From positions 62,001 through 126,000 of the forward strand of contig NZ_JADYVX010000027.1 in assembly GCF_020194175.1 (NCBI RefSeq): DNA of 64,000 nucleotides, given 5' to 3'. The notes beneath the pieces were generated by a model that was not told the DNA's origin, did not search any database, and saw only the letters and a program-made list of their open reading frames with translations. Source of the stretch: Bradyrhizobium sp. BRP22. Its GTDB lineage: Bacteria; Pseudomonadota; Alphaproteobacteria; Rhizobiales; Xanthobacteraceae. Position numbers and translations under genes: made by a program. Below are positions 16,257 through 25,392 of the stretch, piece after piece. The first letter of the stretch is position 1. Each line of letters opens with the position of its first letter.

Positions 16257-17396
16257 ATGGCGGTGAACCGTCTTGAGGGACCGCGTCCTGTGTCGTTCGT
16301 GCTGCAAGACGATGCCAATGGTATCCTGCCCGACCGCATGATCGCGGCGATGGCGGATGCAGGCTTGGTCCTGCCGGCCTATCCCTTCGTCGAGAGCCAG
16401 ATCCAGCCTGCGAGCCTCGATCTTCGCCTCGGCGACATCGCCTATCGCGTGCGCGCAAGCTTCCTCCCCGGCCCTGGCGCCACCGTTGCCGAGCGCATCG
16501 ACGAATTGAAGCTGCACGAGATCAGCCTGGCTGACGGCGCGGTGCTTGAGACCAATTGCGTCTACATCGTGCCGCTGTTGGAAAGCCTCGCTCTGCCGCC
16601 CGAGCTCATCGCGAGCGCGAATCCCAAGAGCTCGACCGGACGGCTCGACGTCTTCACCCGCGTGATCGCCGACGGCACGCGTCGCTTCGACATGATCGGT
16701 GCCGGCTATCACGGCCCGCTTTATGCGGAGATCAGCCCCAAGACGTTTCCGATCCTGGTGCGCGAGGGGTCGCGGCTGTCGCAGGTTCGTTTCCGCACCG
16801 GCGATGCCATCCTCAACGCCGACGAGCTCGATGCGCTGCATGACGTTGAGCGCCTGGTCGACATCGACGATGCCGATCTCACCAATGGCGTCGCTGTGTC
16901 AGTTGATCTCTCGGGCGAAAATTCCGGCGGCTTCGTCGGCTATCGCGCCAAGCGCCACACCGGCGTGGTCGACGTCGATCGCCGCGGCGGTTATCTGGTC
17001 GATGATTTCTGGGAGCCGATCCGCGCGCGCCCCGACGGCAGCCTGATCCTCGACCCCGGCGAGTTCTATATCCTCGCCTCAAAGGAAGCCGTGCAGGTGC
17101 CGCCGGACTACGCCGCCGAGATGGTGCCGTTCGATCCTCTGGTCGGCGAATTCCGCGTCCACTATGCCGGCTTCTTCGATCCCGGCTTCGGCTATGCCGG
17201 CGCTGGCGGGCAGGGGGCGCGCGCCGTGCTGGAGGTGCGCTCGCGCGAGGTGCCGTTCATCCTCGAGCACGGCCAGATCGTCGGCCGCCTCGTTTATGAG
17301 AAGATGCTTGCCCGCCCCGATGCGATGTACGGCCAGCGCATCGGATCGAACTACCAGGCCCAGGGCCTGAAACTCTCCAAGCATTTCCGGGTGTGA
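16257..17396 (+). CDS. dcd: 2'-deoxycytidine 5'-triphosphate deaminase, double-length type
   Basis: Makes dUTP from dCTP for thymidylate synthesis. 379 residues, about twice the classical Dcd. The N-terminal half has QPASLDLRLGDIAYRV, the active-site loop NPKSSTGRLDVFTRVI and PLYAEISPKTFPI. The C-terminal half repeats the fold with LILDPGEFYILASKE and FILEHGQIVGRLVYEKM. I use ATG 16257, with TGAGG upstream. This tandem form is usual in alphaproteobacteria. Confidence 0.88.
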   Translation: MAVNRLEGPRPVSFVLQDDANGILPDRMIAAMADAGLVLPAYPFVESQIQPASLDLRLGDIAYRVRASFLPGPGATVAERIDELKLHEISLADGAVLETNCVYIVPLLESLALPPELIASANPKSSTGRLDVFTRVIADGTRRFDMIGAGYHGPLYAEISPKTFPILVREGSRLSQVRFRTGDAILNADELDALHDVERLVDIDDADLTNGVAVSVDLSGENSGGFVGYRAKRHTGVVDVDRRGGYLVDDFWEPIRARPDGSLILDPGEFYILASKEAVQVPPDYAAEMVPFDPLVGEFRVHYAGFFDPGFGYAGAGGQGARAVLEVRSREVPFILEHGQIVGRLVYEKMLARPDAMYGQRIGSNYQAQGLKLSKHFRV

Positions 17397-17506
17397 TCCT
17401 TTCGCTACGGTTCACCCTCAATTCACACTTTACGTCTTTTGCGACCACCATAACGACACAAAGTGGTTGTGGCCTACCTCAGCGTGCGACGCTTGATGGG
17501 TAGACC

Positions 17507-17704
17507 ATGGACTACGCTGCAACCTGTATCGGGGTCATTGCGGCTTGGCTCGCCTCCAATGGGCTTGTCGCCATTGCGCTGACCTATTGCGCTCCGGGTG
17601 AGCGCCTTTGGCGCCGTCAGCGATCAGAACCTGTCGACCGCACTCGCAGCCGCCACCATTCGGAAGGAGAAACGACAATTTTGAGCGTGTTCAAGCCGAC
17701 GTAA
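17507..17704 (+). CDS. Possible small membrane protein
   Basis: 65 residues with one hydrophobic segment (CIGVIAAWLASNGLVAIALT) followed by a basic tail. There is no convincing ribosome binding site and no family I recognise. It may be a chance frame. Confidence 0.3.
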   Translation: MDYAATCIGVIAAWLASNGLVAIALTYCAPGERLWRRQRSEPVDRTRSRHHSEGETTILSVFKPT

Positions 17705-17902
17705 CATTCGCTGGTCCCGCATGACGCGGGTTGTGGCCCGGACGCATCAACAGTGCTCGAAACTTTCCCCTGCGGTCGAATCTTTTTGACTGATCGGGCG
17801 TGAGATCATCCACTAAGAGCATGTTTGATGCAGTAATTTCATGTCTGATTATATTAAGCGTCGGTATTCTCATAGCCCACGCGATCGATGCCCTTCGACC
17901 CT

Positions 17903-17974
17903 GAGCATGATGCGGAAAAGTGGAGACCGGTTTCCCTCGCGACAACACGAAGTGTTTGCGCGGAGATCATGCTC
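17903..17974. repeat. GAGCA...TGCTC palindromic repeat, copy 2
   Basis: Ends GAGCATGAT and ATCATGCTC are exact inverted repeats. The inner CGGAAAAGTGGAGACCGGTTT resembles the copy at 5514-5562. Confidence 0.7.
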
Positions 17975-18111
17975 AAACAATGAGCTGTAGCGGGATGGCA
18001 ATTGGAAGAGAAGTGATCATGCTTTAGCGGCCGGCTGCCGTCCCGATTTTCGCCTGCGCCGCAAACAACATAGAAGCGGCATCGCCGGGACAATTGAGGT
18101 ATGTTCGGCAC

Positions 18112-19524
18112 ATGCAGGATAGCGCCACCCTCTTCGACACCTTGCGCCGCACGGCCGATCCAGTGGTGGTCGATGCCGTCGATGATCTCGTCCAGAACGG
18201 CCGTGACGAGGAACTGGCCCGGGTCAATGCCGTGGCCTTCGCGGCCGGCAGCGGCCTGGACGAGGCAAAGGTCATCGCGACCCTTCTGCATGCGTCGCGG
18301 CTGGGCCTGTTCGAGATGTCCTGGAACATTCTATGTCCGAGTTGCAGCGGCATCCTCGGCGCCAACGCCACGCTGCGGAGCGTGCGCAAGGAGGACTACC
18401 ATTGCGCTTTCTGCGGACTGGCGAGCGAGCCGGTGCTGGACGAAACGGTGGAGGTCAGCTTCACGGTCAGCCCGCGGCTTCGCCGCATCGCTGCCCACGC
18501 ACCGGACCAGCTCGGCTTCTGGGACTATCACCGGCAGGTCTTTTTCGGGACCGGCGTCGTCTTCCCTGAACCGGACACGTTCGCGGAGCTCTCCCGCAAG
18601 GCTCTGTTGGAGACGATCGAGCTGCAGGCCGGCGAACGGATGATTTTGGCTCTGCAACTTCCGGCGCAGCCGGTGATCGTCTTCGACCCGGTAACCCATA
18701 GTGCCCATTTGATCGAGACCTCGGGCGAGCCGACGGCGGAACGCCGCGAGCTCTCGATGATTTTCATGAACGCCCCGACCGGTGTCAGCCGCGTGACCCT
18801 GTCTCCAGGCCCATTGCGTCTTCTGCTGGACAATCGAACGGAGCGCCGGGTTCTGGTCGGCGTCTATGCGACGGGCCCGGAGCTGGATCGGCTGATCGGC
18901 GACCGCCGCCCGTTCCTTAGCGCCAAGCGACTGTTGACGAACCAGACATTCCGCGACCTCTATCGGACCGAAACCCTTGACGTCGAGCAGCGGCTCAAGA
19001 TCATGAGCCTGACCTTCCTGTTCACGGACCTGAAGGGGTCGACCGACCTGTACGATCGTGTCGGCGACCTCGTCGCCTATGATCTGGTGCGCTCCCACTT
19101 CCAGATACTGAACGAAATCGTGGCGTCTGAATCCGGCGCCGTGGTCAAGACCATCGGCGACGCCGTGATGGCGACCTTCCCGGTGCCGCACAGCGCCGTC
19201 TCAGCCGCCCTGAGAATGCGCGATTCGATGCGGCAACTGAATGTCCGGCGGGGGGCAGAGGAACTGATCCTGAAGATCGGGATCCACGAGGGGCCATGCC
19301 TTGCGGTGAACCTGAACGACCGGCAGGATTACTTCGGCCAGACGGTCAACATCGCGTCGCGGGTGCAGGCCCTGGCCACCGGCGACAGCATCTTCGCCAC
19401 CCAGGCGGTCGTGCAGGATCCGGAATCGGCTCGGCTCATTTCGTTGCGCGGCGTGGATGCCCAACCTCAGGTGATGTCGCTGCGCGGTGTTGGCGAGCGC
19501 ATACCGATCTTCGCGATCGGTTGA
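18112..19524 (+). CDS. Class III adenylate cyclase with N-terminal DUF5939-like and zinc-ribbon region
   Basis: 470 residues. The N-terminal half holds a helical segment, then two cysteine pairs C75/C78 (CPSC) and C98/C101 (CAFC) that would form a zinc ribbon, then a beta-rich domain. The C-terminal catalytic domain has FTDLKGSTDLYD with a metal-binding Asp, KTIGDAVMATF with the second Asp and a substrate-binding Lys, and DYFGQTVNIASRV with the transition-state Asn and Arg. The residue pattern predicts ATP as substrate. ATG 18112 has TTGAGGT about 12 bases upstream; no membrane segment is seen, so the enzyme is probably soluble. Confidence 0.88.
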   Translation: MQDSATLFDTLRRTADPVVVDAVDDLVQNGRDEELARVNAVAFAAGSGLDEAKVIATLLHASRLGLFEMSWNILCPSCSGILGANATLRSVRKEDYHCAFCGLASEPVLDETVEVSFTVSPRLRRIAAHAPDQLGFWDYHRQVFFGTGVVFPEPDTFAELSRKALLETIELQAGERMILALQLPAQPVIVFDPVTHSAHLIETSGEPTAERRELSMIFMNAPTGVSRVTLSPGPLRLLLDNRTERRVLVGVYATGPELDRLIGDRRPFLSAKRLLTNQTFRDLYRTETLDVEQRLKIMSLTFLFTDLKGSTDLYDRVGDLVAYDLVRSHFQILNEIVASESGAVVKTIGDAVMATFPVPHSAVSAALRMRDSMRQLNVRRGAEELILKIGIHEGPCLAVNLNDRQDYFGQTVNIASRVQALATGDSIFATQAVVQDPESARLISLRGVDAQPQVMSLRGVGERIPIFAIG

Positions 19525-19569
19525 CCAAAGCGTTTTCGAGCGAAGCCGATACGGACTGGCTTTCGCAGA

Positions 19570-19893
19570 TCAAAAGCCCGCCGGTTTGCCTTTCGAAATG
19601 CAGTTCTGGCAGATATTCAATTTACGCCTCAGCCGATCATCATCGGCTTGCTGGTGCGCTGCTTCTTCCTCCCAGTTCGTCGGCTTGGATTCCGACGCCG
19701 AACCCTGCGCCGTTTCAGCCTTGCCCCGCTTCTGGGCCGCCCGTAGCTGCGGAAGAGAAGGGATCGTTTCCGGCGGAGGCTGATAGAGCCCGTCTATATC
19801 GGTGGGACCCAACGAGCCCTGCTGGGCATAGCAGCCGGCGCCAGCTTGGCAGAACACTGCCGCGAACAGCAGGCCAGCATAAATGAGCTTCAT
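19570..19893 (-). CDS. Small exported protein of unknown function
   Basis: 107 residues from ATG 19893, with GGAGAG nicely spaced upstream. A signal peptide is clear (MKLIYAGLLFAAVFCQAGAG). The mature part is hydrophilic, Pro- and Gln-rich with a charged helix, and ends with a CQNC pair near the C-terminus. I do not recognise a family. It converges on the cyclase gene with a 45-base gap. Confidence 0.6.
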   Translation of the reverse strand: MKLIYAGLLFAAVFCQAGAGCYAQQGSLGPTDIDGLYQPPPETIPSLPQLRAAQKRGKAETAQGSASESKPTNWEEEAAHQQADDDRLRRKLNICQNCISKGKPAGF

Positions 19894-20007
19894 GGACTTC
19901 TCTCCGGCACGGTCACGCCCGCCGGACTGTGGCGGCAGCGACGCTCTTGCAGCAAGGCCAGGCATCTGAAAAGCGTTTGATGTCCCAACACATCAAAACC
20001 CGCCGGT

Positions 20008-20208
20008 TCACATTGGCGGGCCGCTCCAGTCGAAACGACAAGTTGAAATCTGAGGATTGGCCAGGCTTTGCACGGCCGACCTTTCCTCGTTCAACCGCCT
20101 TTCGACAAACCCGCGCTCGAGGTCGGTGAGATTGGTTCCGAGCAGCCGTCGATAGCGGTTGATGTTGCTATTATGAGCCCGCAGACGGGCGACTTTCTCG
20201 TCGGTCAT
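20008..20208 (-). CDS. Small conserved-looking hypothetical protein
   Basis: 66 residues from ATG 20208 (MTDEKVARLRAHNSNINRYR). It is a single charged helical protein with LTDLERGFVERRLNEERSA, a pattern I have seen in short rhizobial proteins of unknown function. An upstream in-frame extension to 20466 is not supported by composition. Confidence 0.6.
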   Translation of the reverse strand: MTDEKVARLRAHNSNINRYRRLLGTNLTDLERGFVERRLNEERSAVQSLANPQISTCRFDWSGPPM

Positions 20209-20580
20209 CGAGCATCCATGTGCAAAACAGAAAACAGAAGAAGTCAATTTTGAGCCTACGAAAATACCGTCGCTGATTGACGTCTTTATGAAGTCTTCAA
20301 TCAGCTCGGCCCCGGCGCCTGGCGGTTCATAAAACGGCGCCGCCGGGCTCGAAATACGATGTCCCGACGGCGTTTGTCTCAACTGGTGCCCTGAAATCCC
20401 AGTGCTACACGTTAACAAGACCGTGCCACGCCACGTGTGAAATGGTTCACAAAGCTGAACTTTCACTGCACCGGCGTTGTTATTGGACGGCTTAGGCCAG
20501 TCTTAACCATCACATCTCTTTGGTTTTTTCGCCGGCGGCCTGCCGCTGTAATGTTGCGCTCGATCAGTGCGGAGGGCACC
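20209..20580. other. AT-richer intergenic region between divergent small genes
   Basis: About 370 bases. It includes an inverted repeat CTGATTGA (20273-20280) / TCAATCAG (20297-20304). Nothing coding is recognised; it probably holds promoters for the two divergent small genes. Confidence 0.5.
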
Positions 20581-20805
20581 ATGGACCAGCGGGATTGGAG
20601 CCGCGTCGAGCAGGAACTCGGCGAACTGGTGCCAAGGGCGGACATGCCCTCACACCGGCCGCCCACACCAGCGCATCGCAATCTGGCAAATGGGGCAGTG
20701 CCCTCGAGCGAGGACGCGACGAAGGCGATCCTCGACCAGATCACTCAGGCGCTCGAAAGCGACGGCATCGTGCCGGGTGGGACGCGCGACGGCGAAAGCG
20801 ACTGA
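20581..20805 (+). CDS. Small hypothetical protein
   Basis: 74 residues from ATG 20581, with GGAGGG right upstream. Hydrophilic; it starts MDQRDWSRVEQELGELVP and has a C-terminal helix DATKAILDQITQALESDG. No family recognised. The ribosome site and codon use make it a likely real gene. Confidence 0.55.
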   Translation: MDQRDWSRVEQELGELVPRADMPSHRPPTPAHRNLANGAVPSSEDATKAILDQITQALESDGIVPGGTRDGESD

Positions 20806-20899
20806 CGCAACAACGGTCAGCGGCGGGCCGAGTGGCGGCCTGGCAGCGCGAAGGCGCCGACAGGCCCGCCGGGTGACCGCCGCGATGAGGGGTGGCCGT

Positions 20900-21640
20900 T
20901 CACGCGTTGGCGGCGCCGTCGATGGTAAGTTCGCTGCCATTGATCGATCGCGCTTGCGGACCGGCCACGAACGCGACCAGCGCTGCGACGTCGTCCGCAT
21001 TGCCATAGCGGGGGATCGCCATCCGCGCCCGCTGGGCGGCTGCCTGCTCGCCTTCAGCGGGGTTCATATCGGTGTCGGTCGAGCCCGGATGGACGATGTT
21101 GACCGTGATGCCGCGGCTGCCCAGATCGCGCGCCAGCCCCTTGGTCCACGCGATCAGCGCGGATTTGCTCATCGAGTAGAGACTCACGCCTGCATCGGGT
21201 ACGCGGGTCGCAAGATTGCTGCCGATCGAAATGATGCGGCCACCTTCGCCCATGTGCGCCGCCGCGGCCTGCGATCCGACCACCACCGACCGGACGTTGA
21301 CCGCAAGCGTGGCGTCGATGTCTTCAAGGCTCAGCTGGTCGATCGGTCCGCTCCTGAAGATGCCGGCATTGTTGACCAGAATATCGAGGCCACCGAAGGC
21401 CTTCGCGGCTTGATCCACGGCCGCCTTGACCGCGGCGGCATCAGCGCTATCGGCCTTGATCGCAAGTCCCCGCCGGCCCAGTCGCTCGATATCGGCCACC
21501 ACGGCCTGCGCTTTGTCGGCCGAACGTTCATAGGTGATTGCAACATCTGCGCCATCGGCGGCGAGCCGCCTCGCGATCGCGGCGCCAATCCCGCGGCTCG
21601 CGCCCGTCACCAACGCCCGCTTTCCCTGCAATGCGCTCAT
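20900..21640 (-). CDS. SDR-family oxidoreductase
   Basis: NAD(P)-dependent classical short-chain dehydrogenase/reductase, 246 residues. Cofactor motif TGASRGIG near the N-terminus, NNAG in DILVNNAGIF, catalytic Ser in IISIGS, and YSMSK with catalytic Tyr and Lys. The substrate cannot be told. It is divergent from a TetR regulator gene with about 100 bases between, and a palindromic candidate operator lies just upstream of its start. Confidence 0.9.
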   Translation of the reverse strand: MSALQGKRALVTGASRGIGAAIARRLAADGADVAITYERSADKAQAVVADIERLGRRGLAIKADSADAAAVKAAVDQAAKAFGGLDILVNNAGIFRSGPIDQLSLEDIDATLAVNVRSVVVGSQAAAAHMGEGGRIISIGSNLATRVPDAGVSLYSMSKSALIAWTKGLARDLGSRGITVNIVHPGSTDTDMNPAEGEQAAAQRARMAIPRYGNADDVAALVAFVAGPQARSINGSELTIDGAANA

Positions 21641-21656
21641 GATCCATCTCCACTTT

Positions 21657-21672
21657 TGTGTCGATCGATACA
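21657..21672. promoter_or_regulatory. Candidate TetR operator between SDR and tetR genes
   Basis: TGTGTCGATCGATACA is a 16-base dyad with a single mismatched pair around the palindromic core TCGATCGA. It begins 17 bases upstream of the SDR start. Binding by the adjacent TetR protein is inferred from position only. Confidence 0.5.
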
Positions 21673-21742
21673 GAAATAGGCCGGTTGCAACGGAGCGTCA
21701 AGAGGATTAATTTAGTGAACGACACAGAAATCGGATGGTCGG

Positions 21743-22354
21743 ATGGTCGAACGAGGTCGCCCCAGGGGCTTCGACAAGGACGCGGCGCTGGCGCGCGCCA
21801 TGGAGGTGTTTTGGGTCAAGGGCTATGAAGGGGCCTCGATGACCGATCTCACCACGGCGATGGGAATCGCATCGCCGAGCCTTTATGCGGCCTTCGGCTG
21901 CAAGGAAGAGCTGTTCCGGCAGGCGCTGCAACTCTATAGCGCGACCGAGGGGCCCGAGATCTGGGCTGGCATCGCTCGCGCGCACACTGCCTATGAGGCG
22001 GTGGAAAGCTATCTCATGCAGACGGCGAAGGCGTTCACGCGACGGAACCGGCCGCCGGGTTGCTTGGTAGTGCTGTCAGCACTGCATGCGACCGAGCAGT
22101 CCGAAACGGTGCGGCGCGAGCTGATCGCGATGCGCATGAAGAACGTCGAGGATCTGCGGCGGCGCCTGCAGGAGGGTGTGGCGTCCGGCGAGATATCGGC
22201 AAAGGCCGATCTCGCGGCGATCGCCCGCTACTACGTCACCGTGCAACAGGGCATGTCGATACAGGCGCGCGACGGCGCGAGCCGGCGAGAACTGGAACGC
22301 GTTGCGCGCGCAGCGCTCGCCGCGTGGAAGCCCCTGACCAGCGCGCCGAGTTGA
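21743..22354 (+). CDS. TetR/AcrR-family transcriptional regulator
   Basis: 203 residues. The N-terminal helix-turn-helix reads GRPRGFDKDAALARAMEVFW, GASMTDLTTAMGIASPSLYA, FGCKEELFRQAL. The C-terminal ligand domain is helical, with KNRPPGCL-like RRNRPPGCLVVLSALH seen in the subgroup that controls SDR and efflux genes. It probably represses the divergent SDR gene and itself. Confidence 0.9.
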   Translation: MVERGRPRGFDKDAALARAMEVFWVKGYEGASMTDLTTAMGIASPSLYAAFGCKEELFRQALQLYSATEGPEIWAGIARAHTAYEAVESYLMQTAKAFTRRNRPPGCLVVLSALHATEQSETVRRELIAMRMKNVEDLRRRLQEGVASGEISAKADLAAIARYYVTVQQGMSIQARDGASRRELERVARAALAAWKPLTSAPS

Positions 22355-22381
22355 CCGTTCTTCCGCGGGGCGCCTTGCGAT

Positions 22382-22615
22382 CTACTTCGCGAGCAGCTCG
22401 GCCAGGTCGGTTGAGTTCGGACAGCGCAGCTCATCGATTCGTCGGGCCAGCAGCAACGCGCTCGCCCGCAGGGCTTCCAGCCTCGATGCTTCGGGATGCT
22501 GCTTTTCGAGTTCCGTGATTCGTTCGTTGTAGGAAGCCAGCTCACCTTGAAGCCGCTCAATTTCCACCGTGGCGTGACTAGACACCACCGGCGCAGATAG
22601 TCTGGTCGCCCGCAT
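22382..22615 (-). CDS. Small coiled-coil hypothetical protein
   Basis: 77 residues from ATG 22615, for which GGGGAG is six bases upstream; an ATG two codons earlier touches that site and is less likely. The middle (VEIERLQGELASYNERITEL) is a heptad-like helix. The protein ends with RCPNSTDLAELLAK. No family recognised. It converges on tetR. Confidence 0.55.
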   Translation of the reverse strand: MRATRLSAPVVSSHATVEIERLQGELASYNERITELEKQHPEASRLEALRASALLLARRIDELRCPNSTDLAELLAK

Positions 22616-22780
22616 AACCATCTCCCCAAGTATGGTCGATGCTTCGTGAACCGAATTCGTGGCGAGACCGAGAAGCCATTTGGGCGAGGATGCGACCGCC
22701 GCGGGTAATGTTTGCGTTCGCGTGCAGCGAAGCCACAGTAGGAACCGGGGCTCGCCATGCAGCGCGTCCGACATCTGGCG

Positions 22781-24118
22781 TTATTTCGCCGCTGCATGCG
22801 TCGCCGGTGTCACGCGCCAGACGGCGTTGCCGACGTCGTCGGCCACGAGCAGTGCGCCGTCCCTGGCCATTCGCACGCCGACGGGACGGCCCTGCGCTTC
22901 GCCCCGATCGTTGAGGAAACCGGTCAGGATGTCCCGGGGCGGACCTGCCGGCTTGCCATTCGCGAACGGCACGAAGATCACCTTGTAGCCGGAGCGCGGC
23001 TTGCGATTCCACGATCCGTGCTGGCTGATAAAGGCGCCGCCGGCCATGTCCTGCGGAAAAAGATTCCCGGTGTTGAACGTGAGCCCGAGCGAAGCGGTAT
23101 GTGCGCCAAGCGCATAGTCCGGCACGGCCGCCTTCGCGACCATCTCCGGCCGCTGCGGATCGACGCGGCTGTCGACGTGCTGGCCGAAATAGCTGTAGGG
23201 CCAGCCGTAGAAGCCGCCATCCTTCACCGAGGTCATGTAGTCAGGCACCAGATCGTTGCCGATCTCATCGCGCTCGTTGACGGTGACCCAGAGTTCGCCG
23301 GTCTGCGGATTCCATGATGGTCCGTTCGGGTTGCGGAGGCCCGCGGCGAATACGCGCCACTCGCCGCTCTGTCTGTTGACCTCCAGCACCGCGGCGCGAT
23401 TGGTCTCGGCCTCGATGCCGTTTTCGCCGACATTGCTGTTGGAGCCGACGGTCGCATAGAGCTTGCTGCCATCCGGGCTTGCGGTCAGGTCCTTGGTCCA
23501 GTGATGATTGATGCTGCCCGCGGGCAGGTCGGTTAGCTTCACGCCGGCCGCGTCGATCCTGGTGTCGCCCTCGCGATAGGGGAAGCGCATGATCGCGTCG
23601 GAGTTGGCGACATAGAAATCATTGCCGACCAGCACCATGCCGAATGGCGAGTTCAGGTCTTTCAGGAAAATGCTGCGGGTCTCGGCGACGCCATCGCCGT
23701 CGGCATCGCGCAGCAGGATGATGCGGTTCGGGCTCGGCACGCCGGCGCCGGCCCAGCTCTGCACCTGCTTGTAGACAAAGCCCTTGATGCCTCTGGCGTC
23801 GTCGGGGTTCGGCGGCGCATTGCTCTCGGCCACCAGCACGTCGCCATTCGGCAGCACGTAGACCGTGCGTGGGTGCTCGAGCCCGGTCGCAAATGCGTTC
23901 ACCGCGATGCCATTCGCGGCTGCGGGCTTGGCGCCGGCGGGCCAGCTCTTGGCGGGCGCGATGTTGACGGTCGGTATCCAGGAATGCTCCGGCGGCGGCA
24001 GTGCCGGCGTGGCCCCATAGCTCTGCGCGACGGTCTTGGTATCCTGCGGGTCGTTGCAGGCCGAAAGCGACAGCGCCAATGCGCCGATCGACATTGCCAA
24101 CAGCAGATTTTTGCGCAT
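22781..24118 (-). CDS. L-sorbosone dehydrogenase-like/PQQ-type sugar dehydrogenase lipoprotein
   Basis: 445 residues. A lipoprotein signal ends with the lipobox LSAC at Cys21. A beta-propeller follows, with repeated motifs such as GLEHPRTVYVLPNGDVLVAES, NSPFGMVLVGNDFYVANSDA, AAGLRNPNGPSWNPQTGELW and ISQHGSWNRKPRSGYKV, which match the glucose/sorbosone dehydrogenase family. It would oxidise a sugar-type substrate in the periplasm using PQQ; the actual substrate is unknown. The next gene is divergent. Confidence 0.85.
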   Translation of the reverse strand: MRKNLLLAMSIGALALSLSACNDPQDTKTVAQSYGATPALPPPEHSWIPTVNIAPAKSWPAGAKPAAANGIAVNAFATGLEHPRTVYVLPNGDVLVAESNAPPNPDDARGIKGFVYKQVQSWAGAGVPSPNRIILLRDADGDGVAETRSIFLKDLNSPFGMVLVGNDFYVANSDAIMRFPYREGDTRIDAAGVKLTDLPAGSINHHWTKDLTASPDGSKLYATVGSNSNVGENGIEAETNRAAVLEVNRQSGEWRVFAAGLRNPNGPSWNPQTGELWVTVNERDEIGNDLVPDYMTSVKDGGFYGWPYSYFGQHVDSRVDPQRPEMVAKAAVPDYALGAHTASLGLTFNTGNLFPQDMAGGAFISQHGSWNRKPRSGYKVIFVPFANGKPAGPPRDILTGFLNDRGEAQGRPVGVRMARDGALLVADDVGNAVWRVTPATHAAAK

Positions 24119-24241
24119 GTTGGGCTCCCTGGGATATGGCGCAGAGACAATGCGGGATGCGCCCGAACGTTCTTATGCTTCGGCGTGAATTTCGTGTGAC
24201 GAGGCGGGGGCCAACCTCGCGGCAACGGAACGGGAGCGAAC

Positions 24242-25291
24242 ATGACGGCAGGCCAGGATGCACGTGAAGCGCAATGGCTGAAATGGCGCAGCGTCGCCGA
24301 TCTCTACCATGCTTTTTTCACCGGCCTCATCCTCACCGTGGTGACGCGGCGCGGCACGGCGGATGCCGCCGAATTCGTGTTCCGGGTGTTTCGCCGCCAG
24401 CAGCAGGAGCGTTTCCTGCCAGGACTGGAGAAGCTCGGCATCAGCCATCTGCCGCCGGCGGTGGCGGCGGCGCAATACCACTATCTCTCCAACTGGATCG
24501 GCGGCGTCCATGTCGAGTACATCTACGAGAGTGACCGCAAGGCCTGGATCCGCTACCCGCCGCCGCGCTGGATCTGGCGCGGCACCGCGATCTGCGGCAT
24601 CCCCGGCGAAGTCTCGCGCGCGATGCTGCGCGGCTGGCACGCCAACAACGGCATCGTGCTCGGCAAGCCGCAGCTCGGCTTCGTCTGCACCAAGCAGGGC
24701 GTCGACGCGCAGGACGGCCTCGAAGGCTACTACTGCGAATACGATCATCCGCTGGAGCTCGACCAGCGCCTGGTATTCGCGCGTCATCTGGAGGCGCCGC
24801 TGTTCGATGCCGCCAAGGCGCCGGCGTTGCCGGTCGAGAGCTGGCCACGGCCGCGGCTGGAAAAAGCCTCTCGCAATTACGCGATGGAATATGTGAAGAC
24901 CGCCGCGCCCGTGATCGTGCAGGCCTTCGGGCCGGAGGATGCGGGCTATCTCCTGCATCGCACCGGCAAACTGATCGGCATGCAATATTTCGAAGAGGTC
25001 GCACGCGCCTTTGGCGTGAGCGGCGGAGGTGCAAGCGAATTCGTTGCCTTCCTGCGTATCCTGTTCGAAGCGCAGGACGATATCGCAGAGATCAGCGAGT
25101 CCGAAGGCAGTTTCGAAATCCGCCAGCAGAGCTGGAAGCTGATGGCCGACGTTGGCGATTATCATCCGGGATGCGCGAGTGTGCTGACCGGCCTGTTCGA
25201 GGGTCTTGCAGCCGGCTGCGGCCGCCACATCCCGGTGCATCTGAAGCCTGCGGCCGGCGGCAGGGCCCCGTTGGTCTGGACGATCGGCTAA
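24242..25291 (+). CDS. Hypothetical protein, no recognised domain
   Basis: 349 residues, soluble, with no signal or membrane segment. Features include an N-terminal helical part (LYHAFFTGLILTVVTRRG), a Trp/Tyr-rich centre (IRYPPPRWIWRGTAICG) and a cysteine pair region. The central IWRGT and the C-terminal FLRILFEAQDD are distinctive. I considered a link to L-2-amino-thiazoline-4-carboxylate hydrolase-like proteins but cannot show it. It is followed after 101 bases by a MATE gene on the same strand. Confidence 0.6.
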   Translation: MTAGQDAREAQWLKWRSVADLYHAFFTGLILTVVTRRGTADAAEFVFRVFRRQQQERFLPGLEKLGISHLPPAVAAAQYHYLSNWIGGVHVEYIYESDRKAWIRYPPPRWIWRGTAICGIPGEVSRAMLRGWHANNGIVLGKPQLGFVCTKQGVDAQDGLEGYYCEYDHPLELDQRLVFARHLEAPLFDAAKAPALPVESWPRPRLEKASRNYAMEYVKTAAPVIVQAFGPEDAGYLLHRTGKLIGMQYFEEVARAFGVSGGGASEFVAFLRILFEAQDDIAEISESEGSFEIRQQSWKLMADVGDYHPGCASVLTGLFEGLAAGCGRHIPVHLKPAAGGRAPLVWTIG

Positions 25292-25392
25292 TCCCGCAGG
25301 GTGCCCCTGCGCGGGGCGCACATGGATTTGATCGCGGGCGTGGTAGGGAAGCACCGCGCCGCGGCAACCCGGCCGCGCGCGTGGGAGTGAAA

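Larger units (their letters stand above)
17397..18111. other. Gene-poor interval between dcd and the cyclase gene
   Basis: About 715 bases. It contains one weak small reading frame (17507-17704) and a copy of the GAGCA...TGCTC palindromic repeat. The middle part is less GC-rich and shows no recognisable gene. Confidence 0.5.
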
